Part shown: positions 1-6,527 of the stretch, piece after piece | Numbering within the stretch: position 1 is the first letter of the stretch | Layout of the letters: each line of letters opens with the position of its first letter | Source of the DNA: Bacteroidia bacterium | GTDB taxonomy: Bacteria > Bacteroidota > Bacteroidia > J057 > JADKCL01 | Assembly: GCA_020635905.1 (NCBI GenBank) | Contig: JACJYV010000015.1 | Location: forward strand, 1 to 25,415 | DNA length: 25,415 bases | Direction: 5' to 3' | Program-made: the position numbers and the translations under genes | Notes under the pieces: generated by a model | Databases searched by the model: none | The model's input: only the letters and a program-made list of their open reading frames with translations | Told to the model about the DNA's origin: nothing

Positions 1-1
1 T

Positions 2-232
2 CAGGGGATTCCCAATCGCCCGTCGAGAAATGAGTGGAGAGGGGCGACGTGGGATGCGCATTTCTTTTTTGATAATTCAATTTTTCCGATCGAGTACAGA
101 TTTGATTTGAATGCTCCTTTGAAGCAGCGTCCTGTGCCGTTTTTGATCCAAGGAAACCCAGGAGTTCCCGTAAATATATTTCCAAGTAGCATTGACGCTC
201 CTGACAACCAATGGGGCTGTCCTGAATACTAA
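2..232 (+). CDS. 3' end of an unknown protein (5' end outside window)
   Basis: An open frame enters from the left edge in phase 2 and ends at TAA 230-232, giving 76 residues. The peptide is rich in aromatic residues, Pro and Asn (it contains TWDAHFFFDNSIFPIEYRF and ends WGCPEY), which looks like a folded C-terminal domain and not a low-complexity read-through. I do not recognise the family. No T9SS sorting domain is visible. The next gene starts 29 nt downstream on the same strand, so the two could be co-transcribed. The antisense frame at 1-207 is a shadow. Confidence 0.5.
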   Translation, partial: QGIPNRPSRNEWRGATWDAHFFFDNSIFPIEYRFDLNAPLKQRPVPFLIQGNPGVPVNIFPSSIDAPDNQWGCPEY

Positions 233-261
233 AAGGAAATCATGTATCTTTATACCTGTTG

Positions 262-1968
262 ATGAACATTAGAAGAGCCATATTTTTACAAATTGCTTTA
301 CTTTTCCTGGTATTTGGGAAAGTCGCAGCCCAAAATCAGGACATTCATTGGTTTGTGGGGGATTCCCTGATTTTGGATTTTCATAGCTCTCCTCCTTCAT
401 TACAAAAGGTTGCAAATTTACAAAGCCTTGAGGCGGCATCTGCTATTTCTGACCAAAAGGGAAATCTTCTGTTTTATTCGAATGGCGTTGATATAATGAA
501 CCAAAAATATTCCTTATTAGATGGTTGGGTATCAGGTTCAATTGATTATTCAACTGCTAATTTAGTTACTTATGGCACTAACTTAATCCCCTACTCAGAT
601 TCAATTTGCTTTAATTTTCACAGTGTGGCAAACCTGCAAAATTACTCTGTTTCCATATTTCAAACGAGAATTGAAGTTAAGGATGGTTTTCCATTTGGAA
701 TTGTAACCTCCAAAGACAATTTCATAATAAGAGATGTTACAGAAAGGTTTGGGTTCGCAAAACATGCGAATGGAAAAGATTGGTGGGGAGTTTGCCATCA
801 AATAGATACTGATATGTTTTACCTATTAAGAATTACGGAATCAGGGGCCGTGAAGGTTGATTCTTTTGCCGTAGGATCTGATAACATTCCTCAACTTCCT
901 TATGGTCTATTTGAGGGAGAGTTTTGCTTTTCAAAAACTGGTGACAAATTTGCAATGGTTTCTGCTCTCGGATTAGTTGAAATTTTTTCCTTTGATCGTT
1001 GTACAGGTGAGATTTTAAAAAAAAGTGAAATCAGAAAACTTCCCATAGGAAGGAATCTATTTTACGGTCTTAGTTTTTCTCCCAACTCTCTTTTCCTATA
1101 TCTTTCTGACATTTATGGACAAGACACGACTTTTTTAAAGCAATATGAAGTAAATGCCCCCCAAATCTTAAATTCAGAAGTGGTAGTTTGGAAAGGGGCG
1201 TTCGCAAATAACCCAAATAAAATAGAAGCCTTGCTCCAACATGAACTTGCACCCGATGGAAAAATATACATCGTACATTACGACCCTTACGATCCAATTC
1301 CCCAAACCACCCTTGGAGTAATCCACAATCCAGATGCTCCTGGTCTTGCCTGCGATTTTCGCCCCTATGATTACTCACTTCTTCCAGGCAAGGCCCGCGC
1401 AGGCCTCCCGAACAACCCCAACTACAACCTCGGCCCATTGGTATCCCAGCCTGCGGACGCAGGCCCGGACCAAACCCTGGTCTGCTACGGCGATGGGGTG
1501 ACCCTGGGCGTGCCCGACACCACGGGCCGCATGGCCTTTGCCTGGTCGCCCGGCTACGGCCTGAGCGACAGTACTGCCGCCCAACCCATTGCAAATCCCG
1601 AACACTCCGTGACCTATACGCTCACAGTCACAGACACCAGCCTGCCTGCACATTGCCAGGGCCCCGACCGGGACGAAGTGACCGTCACCGTGGATTGCGA
1701 ACCCGAAATCCAAAACGTGCTCACCCTCAATCATGACGGCATCAACGAGACCTTGCGCATCAGGTATCTGCAACCCGGCAGTAGCTTCGCGGTCTTCGAC
1801 CGCTGGGGCCATCAGTTGTATGCCACCTCCAACTACAACCAGGACTGGCCCCAACAGCCCGATCTATTGCGGGAAGGGGTGTATTTTTGGATCGTGAAAG
1901 CGCCTGAGTTGGTGGGCAGCCCGGAGGGAGGCAAGAGTTATGCGGGAAGTGTGACGGTGCTGAGGTGA
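262..1968 (+). CDS. T9SS type B (CHU_C, gliding-motility-associated C-terminal) secreted protein
   Basis: A 568-residue secreted protein. Residues 1-24 form a signal peptide (MNIRRAIFLQIALLFLVFG, ending near VAAQ). A TTG one codon upstream (259) is in frame, but the ATG at 262 is preferred. Residues about 25-375 contain the ISDQKGNLLFYSNGVDIMN motif typical of beta-propeller-like N-terminal parts of many Bacteroidota CHU_C proteins. Residues about 395-475 form a PKD/Ig-like module (DAGPDQTLVCYGDGVTLG). The last 85 or so residues are the CHU_C domain, with the characteristic LNHDGINE, FDRWG and GVYFW motifs. In known systems this domain sends the protein through T9SS to the cell surface. The first 1.1 kb is AT-rich; from about 1380 the DNA is clearly GC-rich, as if two sources were joined. 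The ligand or substrate is unknown. Confidence 0.85.
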   Translation: MNIRRAIFLQIALLFLVFGKVAAQNQDIHWFVGDSLILDFHSSPPSLQKVANLQSLEAASAISDQKGNLLFYSNGVDIMNQKYSLLDGWVSGSIDYSTANLVTYGTNLIPYSDSICFNFHSVANLQNYSVSIFQTRIEVKDGFPFGIVTSKDNFIIRDVTERFGFAKHANGKDWWGVCHQIDTDMFYLLRITESGAVKVDSFAVGSDNIPQLPYGLFEGEFCFSKTGDKFAMVSALGLVEIFSFDRCTGEILKKSEIRKLPIGRNLFYGLSFSPNSLFLYLSDIYGQDTTFLKQYEVNAPQILNSEVVVWKGAFANNPNKIEALLQHELAPDGKIYIVHYDPYDPIPQTTLGVIHNPDAPGLACDFRPYDYSLLPGKARAGLPNNPNYNLGPLVSQPADAGPDQTLVCYGDGVTLGVPDTTGRMAFAWSPGYGLSDSTAAQPIANPEHSVTYTLTVTDTSLPAHCQGPDRDEVTVTVDCEPEIQNVLTLNHDGINETLRIRYLQPGSSFAVFDRWGHQLYATSNYNQDWPQQPDLLREGVYFWIVKAPELVGSPEGGKSYAGSVTVLR

Positions 1969-2066
1969 ATGGCTGTGCGAGCGGCGGTTGCGACTGACTG
2001 CAGGAGCACGGAACCCCTGCGACAAAGTCGCCGCTATGCGGGAAGAGCGCGACCCCGACGAAGTCG

Positions 2067-2083
2067 CATAGGCGTCAACTTAA
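2067..2083 (+). repeat. Solo IS4-family terminal inverted repeat
   Basis: CATAGGCGTCAACTTAA is identical over 17 bp to the right end (reverse complement) of the complete IS4-family element at 6528-8066. The element interior would lie to the right, but no transposase follows. This suggests a remnant of a second copy after deletion or recombination. Confidence 0.6.
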
Positions 2084-2101
2084 GGGTTTAGAGGTCACGC
2101 A

Positions 2102-2122
2102 ATCCCGATAGCTATCCGGGAT
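2102..2122. repeat. REP-like palindrome of the CCCGATAGCTATCGGG type
   Basis: ATCCCGATAGCTATCC followed by GGGAT is a near-perfect palindrome. Its core CGATAGCTATC recurs at 6516-6527 and 8067-8078, where it is the duplicated target of the IS4 element. Confidence 0.55.
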
Positions 2123-2217
2123 CGCAAAGGGGGTGTTTTCTGCGTTTCGTGGGTTGAAGAGAGCAAATACCGAAAGCGTTAGGTACGCAAAGCTAAAATG
2201 CAATTAAACCGTTCTGC

Positions 2218-3927
2218 TTGGCGATCCCGATTGCTGTCGGAATTGCCACCCCAACCCACGCAATCCCGAAAGCATTCGGGAGGGCCGAAAAATCTGTGGT
2301 TTTCCAGGAAGTGTTTTATGATTCTCCCCTGACCGAAGACAGTAACCTGGGCATGCCCCTGGAACCCGAAATCTACCAGGGGGAATATATCCTGCTCTGG
2401 AACAGTTCGGACGAACGGATCGACCTCTCAGGCTGGACGGTGGAAAACGAGGAAAGCAGCGAAACCAAACACCTGAGCGGTTATCTGGACCCAGGTGAAC
2501 GTATGCTCCTCGCCAATTCAGATGACGGGGATCTGGATCACTTCTATGCAGCGACCCAGTTGCCCCTGACCATCATCAATGATTCGACTTTCATCAAAGT
2601 CTATTTTGAGGATTCCCTCACGCTCTGGGACAATGGCGGACAATTGCGCCTCAAAAACGCCAGTGGGGATGTGGAAGATGCGGTGGACTACGGTTCTGTA
2701 TATAATCTGGAAGCAGAAAATGATTTTGTACCGGATTCTCTCTTAGATTCGTTATATTTACGTAATTCATTGAGCACCGTGCGCAGAACCTCCATATCAG
2801 CAGTTGAGCCACCCCAGGGTGATTACGAGCCAGACAAGCCCGATCCACACGTGGATCCGCTCCCCAATTATGGTGGAGAGAGTTTCGGACGTAGGCCTGG
2901 AGAGAAACTTTATGAGCTTAAAAACCACTTGGGTAACGTACTGGCTGTGGTTTCTGATTTGAAGCTGGGGCAGGATGATTTTACGGCAGATACCGCACAG
3001 TATTATTTTGCGCAGCTGATGTCTGCGCAGGATTATTATCCCTTTGGATGGTTACAACCCAATCGGAAATGGAATAATCCAGATTATCGGTATGGGTTCA
3101 ATGGTAAAGAGAAGGATGATGAATGGAGTGGGAATGGGAATAATTTGGATTATGGATTTAGGATGCAGGATACGCGGTTGGGAAGGTTTTTGAGTGTAGA
3201 TCCATTGGCAGCTGACTTTCCGTGGTATACTCCCTATCAGTTCGCAGGGAATAAACCTATTAATTCTATAGATCTGGATGGTTTAGAGGATAAAATCGCC
3301 ATATATCAAGAGCAAGGAGATGGAACGAAGATCAAGGTCTATTCTGCAGAAGATTTTGATGGGCCACTTGGCAAAGGAACGTATGTAGCGGTTATTAGTT
3401 CAGATGGAACAACTTTTACTGAAAATTTTACCCCAGGTTCAGAGAATCCAATTAGTAGTTTTGAAGAAAGTGGGGTTTCCGTTGAACGTTGGGGAAACGG
3501 CATGAGACTTAATGCACGTCTAGTTGAGAAAACTAGTGAATTAATGCTTGTTGATTTAGGATTTGATAAAGATAAGGTAGAACAAGATGTTCAGATACTA
3601 GAGTCTGACAATCATGCCTTTAAATCTAAATTTTCAACTCTAGAAAATGCTGAAGATTATATTTCCGATTGGGAGCCTGCTAAGAAGTCTTCGCCACATA
3701 AATCAGAGACTTCAAGAATTTCTCCCGAAGTAAATGAATCGAATCTACTTTTGAAATATTATGATGGTGCTTCAGACCCAAATGATGATGCACCACCGCA
3801 TTTAGGAATTGACCATGAGGGATTCGCTGATCATGTTTGGAATGACTATTTAGGGGCAGAAAGCAAAAATGTAGGAGCAGAGAATGCACAGAAATTTCTT
3901 GAAACTAAAAAGGCACAGAAGGAATAG
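2218..3927 (+). CDS. Truncated Rhs-family protein: lamin-tail domain, Rhs core and unknown C-terminal tip (cassette A)
   Basis: The open frame is 569 codons. Numbering from 2218, residues about 27-160 resemble a lamin-tail domain (EYILLWNSSDERIDLSGWTV, LDPGERMLLAN, DNGGQLRLKN). Residues about 228-356 are the Rhs-associated core (KNHLGNVLAVVSD, YYPFGWLQP, YGFNGKEKDDE, LGRFLSVDPLA, PYQFAGNKPINSIDLDG). Residues 357-569 are a variable, AT-rich tip I do not recognise. Known Rhs proteins are far larger and carry YD repeats plus a secretion route. Here there is no signal peptide and no YD shell, so this is a 5'-truncated or silent tip cassette. The start is uncertain: TTG 2218 lies in palindrome-rich DNA, GTG 2296 has a GGAG upstream, and the first ATG is 2353. 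A toxic tip is inference from the architecture. The next gene, 25 nt downstream, is the likely immunity gene. Confidence 0.7.
   Translation: MAIPIAVGIATPTHAIPKAFGRAEKSVVFQEVFYDSPLTEDSNLGMPLEPEIYQGEYILLWNSSDERIDLSGWTVENEESSETKHLSGYLDPGERMLLANSDDGDLDHFYAATQLPLTIINDSTFIKVYFEDSLTLWDNGGQLRLKNASGDVEDAVDYGSVYNLEAENDFVPDSLLDSLYLRNSLSTVRRTSISAVEPPQGDYEPDKPDPHVDPLPNYGGESFGRRPGEKLYELKNHLGNVLAVVSDLKLGQDDFTADTAQYYFAQLMSAQDYYPFGWLQPNRKWNNPDYRYGFNGKEKDDEWSGNGNNLDYGFRMQDTRLGRFLSVDPLAADFPWYTPYQFAGNKPINSIDLDGLEDKIAIYQEQGDGTKIKVYSAEDFDGPLGKGTYVAVISSDGTTFTENFTPGSENPISSFEESGVSVERWGNGMRLNARLVEKTSELMLVDLGFDKDKVEQDVQILESDNHAFKSKFSTLENAEDYISDWEPAKKSSPHKSETSRISPEVNESNLLLKYYDGASDPNDDAPPHLGIDHEGFADHVWNDYLGAESKNVGAENAQKFLETKKAQKE
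2224..2281. repeat. Two further short palindromes
   Basis: TCCCGATTGCTGTCGGA (from about 2225, imperfect) and TCCCGAAAGCATTCGGGA (2264-2281) share the TCCCGA...TCGGGA stem of the palindrome at 2102-2122 with different loop bases. They lie in the poorly supported 5' part of the Rhs open frame. Confidence 0.5.
2749..3101 (+). repeat. Direct repeat, copy 1: Rhs linker and core (353 bp)
   Basis: From TCGTTATATTTACG to GGTATGGGTTCAA this segment aligns, with high identity by eye, to 4580-4953. It encodes the end of the lamin-tail linker (VRRTSISAVEPPQGDYEPDK) and the first half of the Rhs core. It is a potential site of homologous recombination between the two cassettes. Confidence 0.85.
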
Positions 3928-3952
3928 TAAAAAATGCCATTGTTGAGATAAA

Positions 3953-4399
3953 ATGAAAAAGTATATCTTATTTTACTTTTATATTTTGATCCTATTGCTA
4001 GGACTGAACCTTTGTGGGTTCCTTGTGTACTATTGTTTTGGTTTTGGCTTTGCTCCATGGGACATTGGACGATTTTTTTTCCCCTTATTTTATGTCTTGC
4101 TGATTGGATTACTTCAGGTTCACAAGTGGTATTATTTTTTCTCCTTTATTAAATCCATTGGAGTTTTATGTCTTCTATTGCAAAAAAATCTGCAAACTTC
4201 TGATTTGGTTATGGATATTTACCAAGGTATTTATGGCTGTTATGATTGGTTATTGTTGGTTTTTGAAAAGCTTTTAACATGCCAACTCTATAGCGAGATA
4301 ATAATAGATTGTCTTATCATCATGGTCTTAGATATTTTGATATTCAAATTAGTTGAAAAAAGAACAATAAGGCGATTTAGTGCTGCGAGGTTGCTATAA
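3953..4399 (+). CDS. Small multi-spanning membrane protein, candidate immunity protein for tip A
   Basis: 148 residues with about four hydrophobic helices: residues 3-30 (YILFYFYILILLLGLNLCGF), 40-57, 65-78 and 118-134. No family is recognised. It starts at ATG 3953, 25 nt after the Rhs tip stop, on the same strand and with the same AT-rich composition, which is the usual place for an immunity gene in Rhs and other polymorphic toxin loci. A membrane immunity protein would fit a membrane-acting toxin, but that is inference only. The last residues (RRFSAARLL) come just before unrelated DNA, so the natural C-terminus could have been altered by rearrangement. Confidence 0.55.
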   Translation: MKKYILFYFYILILLLGLNLCGFLVYYCFGFGFAPWDIGRFFFPLFYVLLIGLLQVHKWYYFFSFIKSIGVLCLLLQKNLQTSDLVMDIYQGIYGCYDWLLLVFEKLLTCQLYSEIIIDCLIIMVLDILIFKLVEKRTIRRFSAARLL

Positions 4400-4434
4400 G
4401 CAAGGCATCGTTTCTGCAAACCCTGTAATAACCC

Positions 4435-4582
4435 TCACGAAAACGCTTGTCTTGTCTTATAGTTCTGAATCACATTATCAATCAGGAAGAATAGCTTTTC
4501 CTTGGTCTCGGGATCGAGGTTTTGGATGTCCTCGATCCGGTGCAAGACGTCTTTGTCGTAGCTGGATATCTGGTCTTTTTCG
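4435..4582 (-). pseudogene. Possible C-terminal remnant of an XRE-type regulator, antisense to the cassettes
   Basis: The minus-strand frame ending at TGA (4437-4435) reads DVLHRIEDIQNLDPETKEKL and then FFLIDNVIQNYKTRQAFS. This resembles the C-terminal tail of short Bacteroidota helix-turn-helix proteins, which often end in a similar run before a KTR-like finish. The DNA-binding part is absent. The upstream end of the frame runs into the Rhs direct repeat at 4580, so the fragment appears to have been cut there. The open frame continues into the repeat, and this may be chance. Confidence 0.3.
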
Positions 4583-4953
4583 TTATATTTACGTAATTCA
4601 TTGACCACTGTGCGCAGAACCTCCATATCAGCAGTTGAGCCACCCCAGGGTGATTACGAGCCAGATAAGCCCGATCCACATGTGGATCCGCTGCCCAATT
4701 ATGGTGGAGAGAGTTTCGGGCGTACGCCTGGAGAGAAGCTCTATGAGTTTAAGAATCACTTGAGCAACGTGCTGGCTGTGATTTCTGATCTGAAGCTGGG
4801 GCAGGATGATTTTACGGCAGATACCGCACAGTATTATTATGCATAGTTGATGTCTGCGCAGGATTATCCCACAGGGACCACCTTGTGGTTATCCTTTGGA
4901 TGGTTACAACCCAATCGGAAATGGAATAATCCGAGTTACAGGTATGGGTTCAA
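4580..4953 (+). repeat. Direct repeat, copy 2: Rhs linker and core (374 bp)
   Basis: This corresponds to 2749-3101. The 21-bp length difference is explained by one in-frame insertion near 4868-4890. A handful of substitutions separate the copies, including the one that creates the amber codon at 4844. Confidence 0.85.
4869..4888. repeat. Palindromic insertion inside the Rhs core
   Basis: CCACAGGGACCACCTTGTGG has pairing CCACA/TGTGG arms and is absent from the matching place in copy A (after GATTAT, about 3037). The net gain is 21 nt, so the reading frame is kept: DYYPFGW in copy A becomes DYPTGTTLWLSFGW. It looks like insertion of a small palindromic repeat into coding DNA. Confidence 0.6.
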
Positions 4954-5733
4954 CTCGCAAGAAAAGGTTGACGAAATATCCGGTACAGGAAATCACTATA
5001 CGGCCATGTTCTGGGAATACGACAGCAGACTGGGAAGACGCCGGAACATAGACCCAGTTGATAAACCTTGGGAGAGTTCATACGCAGCATTTTTAGGAAA
5101 CCCCATAAGAGTGATTGACCCTAATGGTGATGATGGTTATGTAGATGAAGATGGGAATTATTTAGGTAACGAGGGAGCGAATAAAGAAGGAGAGAGTTAT
5201 CAAACGGTAAGAGTGATCCAAAAAGATAAATGGACATCTCTGGTAGGTGATAATACTGAATTTTCTGAAGACTTAATCACAGATTTACGTTCCTCGGATA
5301 ATAGCACTGAATTGAGCAGTTATTACAAGGGTATCAACATATCTAGTGACGTTAAGAAACAACTTAAAGAGTCGGGGGTAGCTGTGAATTACGTTTCCGT
5401 TATGACAGAGTGGGTGCGCAATGAAAGTGATAATACAATCTTTGTTAAACCCGAAGAAGGTTCGGAGCCTGTGGAAATAAAGCCGAATACATCCCTATAT
5501 GCACCCATTGATGGTGTTGCAGCCCCTCATGTTAAAAAAGATCAGGTTTATAAAGTTTCTGACGGTTTGACTACAAAAGTCACTAATAAGGAAGTAGACC
5601 CAAGTGTATTATTGACAGATGACGGTATTGGTGTTTTAAAAGCAACTCTTGGTTATTGGATAAAAGCTGGTTGGTTAGAAAAAGCCCCAGACTCAGGCTG
5701 GGATAAAATATTTGAAAAATCAAAGAGCAAGTG

Positions 5734-6129
5734 ATGCGTTTGAAATCAGTCATCAAAAATACTTGTGGTTGTTTGTTTTTTGCATTCCTGTATGGATGTG
5801 GAAGTAATTGTAACTATTCTGAAAAAGTAACTGCTTCCAACATCCTAAGGGTTGATCTTGGGATGAGTGAAAATCAGGTCGTTGAATTGTTGGGTCCTCC
5901 GGTTCGTGGGTACAAGCGTGATTTACAATCATACACTTTTGAGTACACCGAAAAGGGAAAATCATATTATCCTATGGTATGGGTACATTTTGATACTTCT
6001 GGTAGTGTAAATAATGTATATGTGAAGTACTACAGCTTAATTGATGACAAAGGTATTTACGGACTTACAAAGGAAGGTAATAACAAAAAGCAATGGGGTG
6101 AAGATGTATTAAAGGAAATAATAAGATAG
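5734..6129 (+). CDS. SmpA/OmlA-like lipoprotein, candidate immunity protein for tip B
   Basis: 131 residues. The N-terminus has a lipoprotein signal with lipobox LYGC, placing the lipidated cysteine at residue 22. The segment LRVDLGMSENQVVELLGPP, followed by beta-type sequence (YTFEYTEKGKSYYPMVWVHF), matches the SmpA/OmlA (BLIP-like) pattern of small periplasmic lipoproteins. The ATG at 5734 overlaps the tip stop (TGATG, one shared base), so translation is probably coupled to the Rhs tip. This overlap and order are typical of toxin and immunity pairs. A lipoprotein immunity protein would imply a toxin acting in the periplasm or envelope. The family resemblance is by eye. A GTG one codon earlier is less likely as the start. 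Confidence 0.6.
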   Translation: MRLKSVIKNTCGCLFFAFLYGCGSNCNYSEKVTASNILRVDLGMSENQVVELLGPPVRGYKRDLQSYTFEYTEKGKSYYPMVWVHFDTSGSVNNVYVKYYSLIDDKGIYGLTKEGNNKKQWGEDVLKEIIR

Positions 6130-6157
6130 TACTGTTGTGTGAACGAACTATAGGACG

Positions 6158-6327
6158 CCCTGCACCACCCACGCAAACCCTGGAATAAAGCGTCCCTTAT
6201 AAGGACAGGTTTGATAATCAGGGTGTTGAAAATGGCTTTAATTTCAGTGATCAAAATTGGCTGTGGGTTGAAGATTATTTCTTAATTCCTATTTTGGGGG
6301 CGCTGAATTTTATTTGCAACCCCCGCA
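6158..6327 (+). repeat. 170-bp direct repeat, copy 1
   Basis: Starts CCCTGCACCACCCACGCAAA and ends GCAACCCCCGCA. It matches copy 2 (6343-6512) over exactly 170 bp with few substitutions; 15 bp separate the copies. The junction forms a CCGCA/TGCGG hairpin (6323-6340). No start-to-stop gene is evident, although stretches such as NFSDQNWLWIEDYFLIPILG can be translated. Confidence 0.85.
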
Positions 6328-6342
6328 GTTTCGCTTGCGGTT

Positions 6343-6512
6343 CCCTGCACCACCCACGCAAACACTGGAATAAAGCGTTCCTTATAAGGACATGTGTGAT
6401 AATCAGGGTGTTGAAAATGGCTTTAATTTCAGTGATCAAAATTGGCTGTGGATTGAAGATTATTTCTTAATTCCTATTTTAGGGGCGCTGAATTTTATTT
6501 GCAACCCCCGCA
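6343..6512 (+). repeat. 170-bp direct repeat, copy 2
   Basis: Second copy of the 6158-6327 unit. Directly after it, where copy 1 has the CCGCAGTTTCGCTTGCGG hairpin, copy 2 has the CCCGATAGCTATCG palindrome that was used as target by the IS4 element. The 6130-6527 stretch holds no gene other than these repeats. Confidence 0.85.
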
Positions 6513-6515
6513 TCC

Positions 6516-6527
6516 CGATAGCTATCG
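6516..6527. repeat. 12-bp target-site duplication, left copy
   Basis: CGATAGCTATCG directly precedes the left end of the IS4 element and is repeated exactly at 8067-8078. It is a perfect palindrome. Confidence 0.75.

Larger units (their letters stand above)
1969..2217. other. Non-coding gap with small hairpins and a lone insertion-sequence end
   Basis: No convincing gene. The gap holds GCGAC/GTCGC hairpins (2019-2031, 2049-2067), a lone copy of the IS4-type terminal repeat (2067-2083) and a palindrome at 2102-2122. It looks like debris from mobile elements between the T9SS gene and the Rhs cassette. Confidence 0.5.
4580..5734 (+). pseudogene. Rhs cassette B: duplicated core with an amber codon, followed by a different tip
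   Basis: This copies the linker and core of cassette A (VRRTSISAVEPPQGDYEPDK, then KNHLSNVLAVISD) but is stopped by TAG at 4844-4846, where copy A has CAG. An ATG at 4850, 3 nt after the stop, could restart translation and give 294 residues: the rest of the core (YGFNSQEKVDE, YDSRLGRRRNIDPV, NPIRVIDPNGDD) and a roughly 200-residue tip unlike tip A that I do not recognise. The tip has no Cys and no obvious nuclease or ADP-ribosyltransferase motif. The second core half is a different Rhs subtype from copy A, so the cassette is itself mosaic. It lacks a 5' shell, signal peptide and evident promoter. It is probably a silent or orphan tip, although the tip frame itself is intact. Confidence 0.65.

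Noticed and set aside
1070..1854. Two minus-strand open frames opposite the GC-rich part of the T9SS gene
   Set aside because: Arg/Gly/Cys-rich peptides with no motif; the CHU_C coding frame explains the DNA.
4380..4604. Plus-strand open frame of 74 codons between the cassettes
   Set aside because: Arg/Ser-rich peptide without similarity to anything. It covers the antisense regulator remnant and the edge of the direct repeat.
6158..6512. CRISPR-like array
   Set aside because: There are only two units of 170 bp with a 15-bp spacer. No short repeat and spacer pattern and no cas gene was seen anywhere in the window.
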